DNA of 64,000 nt, taken from positions 3,849,001 to 3,913,000 of the forward strand of contig NC_088326.1 of assembly GCF_910592395.1 (NCBI RefSeq). Reading direction: 5' to 3'. The position numbers and the translations under genes were made by a program. Below are positions 59,701 through 64,000 of the stretch, in pieces. Each line of letters starts with the position of its first letter. The stretch's first letter is position 1. Below the pieces are notes generated by a model that saw only the letters and a program-made list of their open reading frames with translations, was not told where the DNA came from and ran no database searches. The DNA is from Lineus longissimus. Lineage: Eukaryota > Nemertea > Pilidiophora > Heteronemertea > Lineidae.

Positions 59701-60587
59701 ACCTCACTGCAATTCGAAAAATCGAATTTTGGTACTTACTACAGCACTTTTTGCTTCCCGGACACGATTTGGTGGTCAGCACGTCATCGTCTGATGGGCA
59801 GGTATTTTTACAATCACCATTAGGGTAGCAGTTGGCTGGATCGAAACAGATGAAGATCAGGAAATAACATGTTTAAAAACCCCTATAAAGAGTCTGAGAA
59901 TGACAACTGAACGTATCAATGTTGTAGCCGGTACTATTTACGCTGGACCGAAACTCTATTTATTGATGAGGTTTTTTGTCCCTGCTTGAATTGGCCACCA
60001 TTGAATTCTGAAGATTCACGAACTGAACGGCTCATCTGAGGGTCATCAGGTCGGGTCTACGCAAGCAAGGGCAAATAAACGTGATGATTTGGTCGGACGT
60101 AATCAATCAAGGGCAAATAAACGTTATGATTTAGGTCGGACGTAATCAATCAAGGGCAAATAAACGTAATGATTTGGTCGGACGTAATCAATCAAGGGCA
60201 AATAAACGTAATGATTTAGGTCGGACGTAATCAATCAAGGGCAAATAAACGTTATGATTTGGTTGGGTCTAAGCAAGCAAGGGCAAATAAACGTAATGAT
60301 ATAGGTCGGACGTAATCAATCAAGGGCAAATAAACGTAATGATTTGGTCGAGTCCAAGCAAGCAAGAGCAAATAAACGTAATGATATAGGTCGGACGTAA
60401 TCAATCAAGGGCAAATAAACGTAATGATTTGGTCGGACGTGAGCAAGGACAAATAAACGTAATGGCTTATTGAGGATTATGGCGATGCTGAATATGTAAC
60501 AATAAAACAAAGTATCTTACGTGCCGTTGCTCGGGCCCCGGCTGCCGAGATAAGGAGCAATGCCGCGTGGCAGAGGAGACTCTTCAT
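56707..60587 (-). CDS. Secreted protein with five beta-defensin-like modules, 8 exons
   Basis: Exons in transcript order: 60521-60587 (signal peptide, MKSLLCHAALLLISAAGA), 59740-59835, 59183-59308, 58782-58895, 57990-58100, 57578-57706, 57053-57076, 56707-56816; 258 residues. Exons 2-6 each encode one module with six cysteines: C-x5/9-C-x3/9-C-x10/11-C-x5-CC. Four have the G-x-C at the second cysteine (NGDC, GGQC, AGEC, TGMC), and modules 1-3 end in basic CPGSKKCC, CHGNKRCC and CPKGKRCC. This is the cysteine order and spacing of beta-defensins and of the C-terminal part of big defensins, so a secreted antimicrobial or immune role is inferred. All introns are phase 1. The last two exons encode a short tail with CHC and an acidic stretch. 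Using no splice after exon 6 would end the protein 17 codons later. Another disulfide-rich fold remains possible. Confidence 0.75.
60050..60464. repeat. 43-45-bp tandem repeat, about 9-10 units
   Basis: Unit: AATCAATCAAGGGCAAATAA followed by ACGTAATGATTTAGGTCGGA and CGT, with alternating TTTGG/TTTAGG and GCAAGCAAGG variants. It lies in intron 1 of the five-module gene. Single copies of its core (GGCAAATAAACG) occur at the end of family 4 repeats at about 56155 and 61590, so the array probably expanded from such an end. Confidence 0.9.
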
Positions 60588-61078
60588 CTGAAAGTTAAAA
60601 TCAGACATGAGCGAAATAATATGGGACTGGTTTGGCGTTACCAAAACAACAGATTTTGCACCTCCTTTTCCAAATTCTAAAGGAATTTTAACTGCTGTGA
60701 ACCACGTTAGAATATCTATCAAATCTATTTAAAAAAAACTTGCATAAAATTTCTTTATATTGGATCTACAATGTACATGTATCATGTGTATGTAGGTTTT
60801 CCTTTACACAAGCTACAAAGGAAATTTTCTGTATACATGTAGCATATAAATATTCAATATGAAATTATATATTGATAATTTTTCTTTATAGTTTTTATAT
60901 CAACCCTCATATCTTAATCCTGATCCCTAAAACCTAGTATTGGGGGAAGGGTCAGGGTCAGGGGCCTGGCTAGGGGCTGGGTGAAGATTTGGGGTCAAAA
61001 CTGATATCAGGACTCGCGTAAAAAACAGTGTGGGAATGGAACTCATTAACCACAACCAATTCAGACGAAAGGCCTTAC

Positions 61079-61135
61079 CTTGATGTAAAGATGCGAAATG
61101 GAGAATGATCAGCTTCCCTCAGTAAATATAAGCAG
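61079..61135 (-). promoter_or_regulatory. Probable leader exon end and TATA-like box of the five-module gene
   Basis: Reading the minus strand, a donor (CATCAAG, then GTAAGG) lies at about 61080-61075, and the start-codon exon is preceded by a good acceptor (TTTTAACTTTCAG) directly before the ATG at 60587. CTTATATTTACTG near 61128-61116 would be a TATA-like box about 25-30 bp before a leader exon of roughly 20-40 bp. Inferred from motifs only. Confidence 0.45.
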
Positions 61136-61436
61136 TTCAGCAGCTTATCTAATTCATTAATGCAGTTTTAACACGCAAAAAAGCGATTTATTCAAAATAA
61201 GATAATGGTGACTTATCACCTTCTTGAGAAAAAAAATTACATCACGATACAGAGAGCTTCGTCTTGCGGTCCGTTAAAACGTATGCGCAATTTTCCGATT
61301 ACAAGTACTCCCTCCCCCCTCCCCACACACACACACACTCACAAACGTCGTACGCATGCGTACCCTAGAGCCAAAACCCTTCCTGCGTACGTACGCAAAC
61401 ATTACTTTATGATCCCCTTACCGCGCAGTTAAAATA

Positions 61437-61605
61437 ATTCAGGCCTATCCTAATGCACGGTCTATTGTCTGCTCGCACCTGGGCCTAAATTCCCATTGTT
61501 CTACTGTCTTTCTCAAAGGGTTAGCAGGGCAAATCTTGATAACGTCGACCCTCACGAAACAGCTTTGATCGATAGGCCAAATGCGGCAAGGCCAAATAAA
61601 CGTAA
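61437..61605 (+). repeat. Interspersed repeat (family 4), fullest copy
   Basis: Runs from CCTAATGCACGGTCTATTGT through CTCGCACCTGGGCCTAAATT, CTGTCTTTCTCAAAGGGTTA and CTCACGAAACAGC to GGCCAAATAAACGTAATGAA. The fullest copy in the window; others are listed at 45255-45389. Confidence 0.65.
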
Positions 61606-62060
61606 TGAAGAATCCCAGAGTTGATGTTGTTGTCCCCCCCCCCTTGCTGTTATCTATCGCATGACTAGTGAGCCTTCGTGATAAAAGGCTTTTTACCCTT
61701 ACGAAACCTGGAGTCATCTTTGTGAGAGATAAGGCCATTATCAGCAGTCTGCCGATGGTCTTGATCTCACTCATGAAAATGGCATGCAAATCACCCTTTA
61801 TTTTTTTCCAGCTATCTCGACGCGGCTTTGTATGTAGGTTGACCAAGAGTCGATTTCATCATCATGCAATTTGCAATTTGGTTTTAATTGCTCGGACTAT
61901 TCTGTTTATGAACTAGGGTTAGTCACGTGATGTGCGTTTGATAGGGAGGTTGTGATCGACCCCCGACTAAGAGAATGAGAACGGCGTTTGTAGAGGGTCT
62001 ACATTGTAGTTGGTCCCAACGTTTAAACCCAGTTACATTAGTTTCAAAACTAGGCACCAG

Positions 62061-62165
62061 GGCCCGGTTGTTCAAAAGCTCAAAAGTCACGTTATCCCTA
62101 ACGGTAACGTTATCTCTATGAGTTAAACCCATTGGATTTTTGACGTTGATACTTAAACAGGTCTT
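62061..62165 (+). repeat. Interspersed repeat (family 5), uninterrupted copy
   Basis: GGCCCGGTTGTTCAAAAGCT, then AAAAGTCACGTTATCCCTAACGG and GTTATCTCTATGAGTTA. A second copy starts at 62930 and is split by the palindromic array at 62970-63638. Confidence 0.7.
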
Positions 62166-62969
62166 CAACAAGAGATCGATAGTGGCATATCTGGCTGTTG
62201 TCAAAGACCGCACTTATAATCAAAATACCATACTCAGTGGGTCCCTCTATTTTTAAGTTTGGGTAGGCGGAGGGGCCACTGTCACAGAACAAGCTACGCC
62301 AGTGTTGTGCGTCCTCACCGCAACAGCTGGCAATACAACATCTTCATCCGGGGACTACTTGATTAGCAATTCTAAATGGCCGCACCTGTGTAGACGCCAG
62401 CCCATGTATGCAGATGCCGCCACTGTGTGACAACATGGCGTCGTATTATACATTGGGATACTAGTTTACATGTACATGTATTTCCAAAAAGTTAGTGAAT
62501 TAATGTAGGTAACCGAGTGTAAAAAATACTTGACAACGCACTCATTTTTTGTAATGATTTCACTTTTATTCTTATTTGACGATCGATATACTGAGTGAAC
62601 ACAAAATCTGAATAATATAAGATATACCTGTGAACACTCGATTTCTGTATTCGATTTGGGTCAACACGACGTAATCGTTTTCATTCTGTCCGCATTTTAG
62701 TCACTTGTAGGGGTTAATGAAATAACGAGGTTTTGATCCATCTTGAGAGAACTGCAGTATTGTTCAGCGCTTTCAGATCCACCATCAACGTAGCGTGGGC
62801 TTTCTGAAAAGTAGTATTACGTAATATAAGTATATCGTGTAAATATCAGTTCTTTTTACACAGCAATATTAACTTGATCGCCACACAATTTATTATTGCT
62901 GACACCAAGGCCCGGTTCTTCAGACCCAAGGCCCGGTTGTTCAGAAGCACAAAAGTCACGTTATCCCTA

Positions 62970-63638
62970 AGGCACCTATTCCATAGAGCTATACCCTATA
63001 CTATACTATACGCGAACAATAGTTTCATGGTCATGCACCCTTTGTGAAGCCATTGTTCGCGTATAGTGTAGTATAGGGTATAGCTCTATGGAGAAGGTGC
63101 CGAAGGCACCTATTCCATAGAGCTATACCCTATACTATACTATACGCGAACAATAGTTTCATGGTCATGCACCCTTTGTGAAGCCATTGTTCGCGTATAG
63201 TGTAGTATACCGTATACCTCTATGGAATAGGTGCCTTAGGCACCTATTCCATAGAGCTATACCCTATACTACACTATACGCGAACAATGGCTTCACAAAG
63301 GGTGCATGACCATGAAACTATTGTTCGCGTATAGTATAGTATAGGGTATAGTTCTATGGGGAAGGTGCCTAAGGCACCTATTCCATAGAGGTATACGGTG
63401 TACTACACTATACGCGAACAATGGCTTCACAAAGGGTGCATGACCATGAAACTATTGTTCGCGTATAGTATAGTATAGGGTATAGCTCTATGGAATAGGT
63501 GCCTTAGGCACCTATTCCATAGAGGTATACGGTGTACTACACTATACGCGAACAATGGCTTCACAAAGGGTGCATGACCATGAAACTATTGTTCGCGTAT
63601 AGTATAGTATAGGGTATAGTTCTATGGGGAAGGTGCCT
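62970..63638. repeat. Array of five ~130-bp palindromic units
   Basis: Units at about 62970-63101, 63104-63236, 63238-63370, 63372-63504 and 63506-63638. Each starts AGGCACCTATTCCATAGAG, has arms of about 50 bp (ending in TATACGCGAACAAT) around a ~30-bp centre, and ends in GGTGCC or GGTGCCT. The centre reads TTTCATGGTCATGCACCC in units 1-2 and the reverse complement in units 3-5. Flanked by TA on both sides within a family 5 repeat, as expected of a Tc1/mariner-like MITE. No coding capacity. Confidence 0.9.
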
Positions 63639-63640
63639 TA

Positions 63641-64000
63641 CGGTTACATTAAGTATCCTCAAGGACGTTATCTCTTTCAGTTATCCCATTGAATTTTCAC
63701 GTTAAGACTTAACGCTCGCTTCCGTTAATGTTAGCTAATGTTGTTTTGGACAACTCAACCCAGATTAGTTATCGCCCAGTGGACGTCATTACACCAAAAT
63801 GCCCATAAATAACGATATTTAGTTCTCAAATACGGTTCCAGTCAGTGAGTAAGTATACTTTTTACGAGATGCACGGTCTACTACGACATTCAGAACAAAT
63901 AAAACACAGAAAATCCTGGCCACTTTTTGTAGGTCCACCCGAAAGACTCCGGTCCACCTAACGGCCAGATATTTCTTTCTGCCACCACTTATAGACCTAC
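63641..64000. other. Right end of the window
   Basis: The remainder of the split family 5 repeat (to about 63730), then unannotated sequence. No gene seen. Confidence 0.5.

Larger units (their letters stand above)
61140..62969. other. Gene-poor repeat stretch
   Basis: Holds a CA/ACAC run near 61322-61340, a family 4 repeat at 61437-61605, a poly-C run near 61634-61644, and an uninterrupted copy of the GGCCCGGTTGTTCAAAAGC repeat at about 62061-62165. Frames here, including a 133-codon minus-strand frame at 61445-61846, overlap repeats and look spurious. Confidence 0.55.

Noticed and set aside
61445-61846. 133-codon minus-strand frame
   Set aside because: About 40% of it overlaps the interspersed family 4 repeat and a poly-C run; no domain or splice context.

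Overview
The window is nuclear DNA of an invertebrate animal. The genes are split by GT-AG introns, intergenic and intronic DNA is full of short foldback transposons, tRNA-derived and possibly 5S-derived SINE sequence, and minisatellites, and the proteins are animal families: a MOXD1-type copper monooxygenase, TDP2, a GT31 glycosyltransferase, an ACSF2-type acyl-CoA synthetase and rhodopsin-class GPCRs. A marine lophotrochozoan or a lancelet would fit, but the sequence alone does not settle the phylum.

Layout. 1-3.8 kb holds repeats and no gene I can support. 3.8-10.9 kb (+) is a complete 12-exon MOXD1/DBH-like gene. 10.9-17.6 kb is gene-poor. 18.6-20.1 kb (+) is a single-exon peptide-type GPCR behind a probable 5'UTR intron. 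20.1-23.8 kb is repeats, including one foldback element nested in another. 23.8-27.8 kb (-) is a complete 6-exon tyrosyl-DNA phosphodiesterase 2 gene. Head-to-head with it, 28.6-33.4 kb (+) carries a small single-pass membrane protein gene with two possible 3' ends. 34.9-56.1 kb is a tandem segmental duplication: unit A (35502-45389) holds most of a GT31 gene, a roughly 77-bp minisatellite, an ACSF2-like gene and a GPCR; unit B (45414-56109) repeats this order. In B the GT31 copy has lost its 5' half, the ACSF2 copy is broken and was itself duplicated in part, and the GPCR is intact. 56.7-60.6 kb (-) is an 8-exon gene for a secreted protein with five tandem six-cysteine modules whose spacing matches beta-defensins. 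61-64 kb is repeats, ending in a 669-bp array of five palindromes.

The genes form no pathway. The most notable items are the five-module defensin-like gene, the layered history of the duplication (templated 26-bp junction filler, shared and private lesions in the two ACS pseudogenes, an element inserted in only one copy), the inverted repeat that brackets three catalytic exons of the MOXD1-like gene, and the palindromic array at the right edge. Exon coordinates were derived by hand from splice sites, phase continuity and protein-family alignment from memory; no search or transcript data were available.
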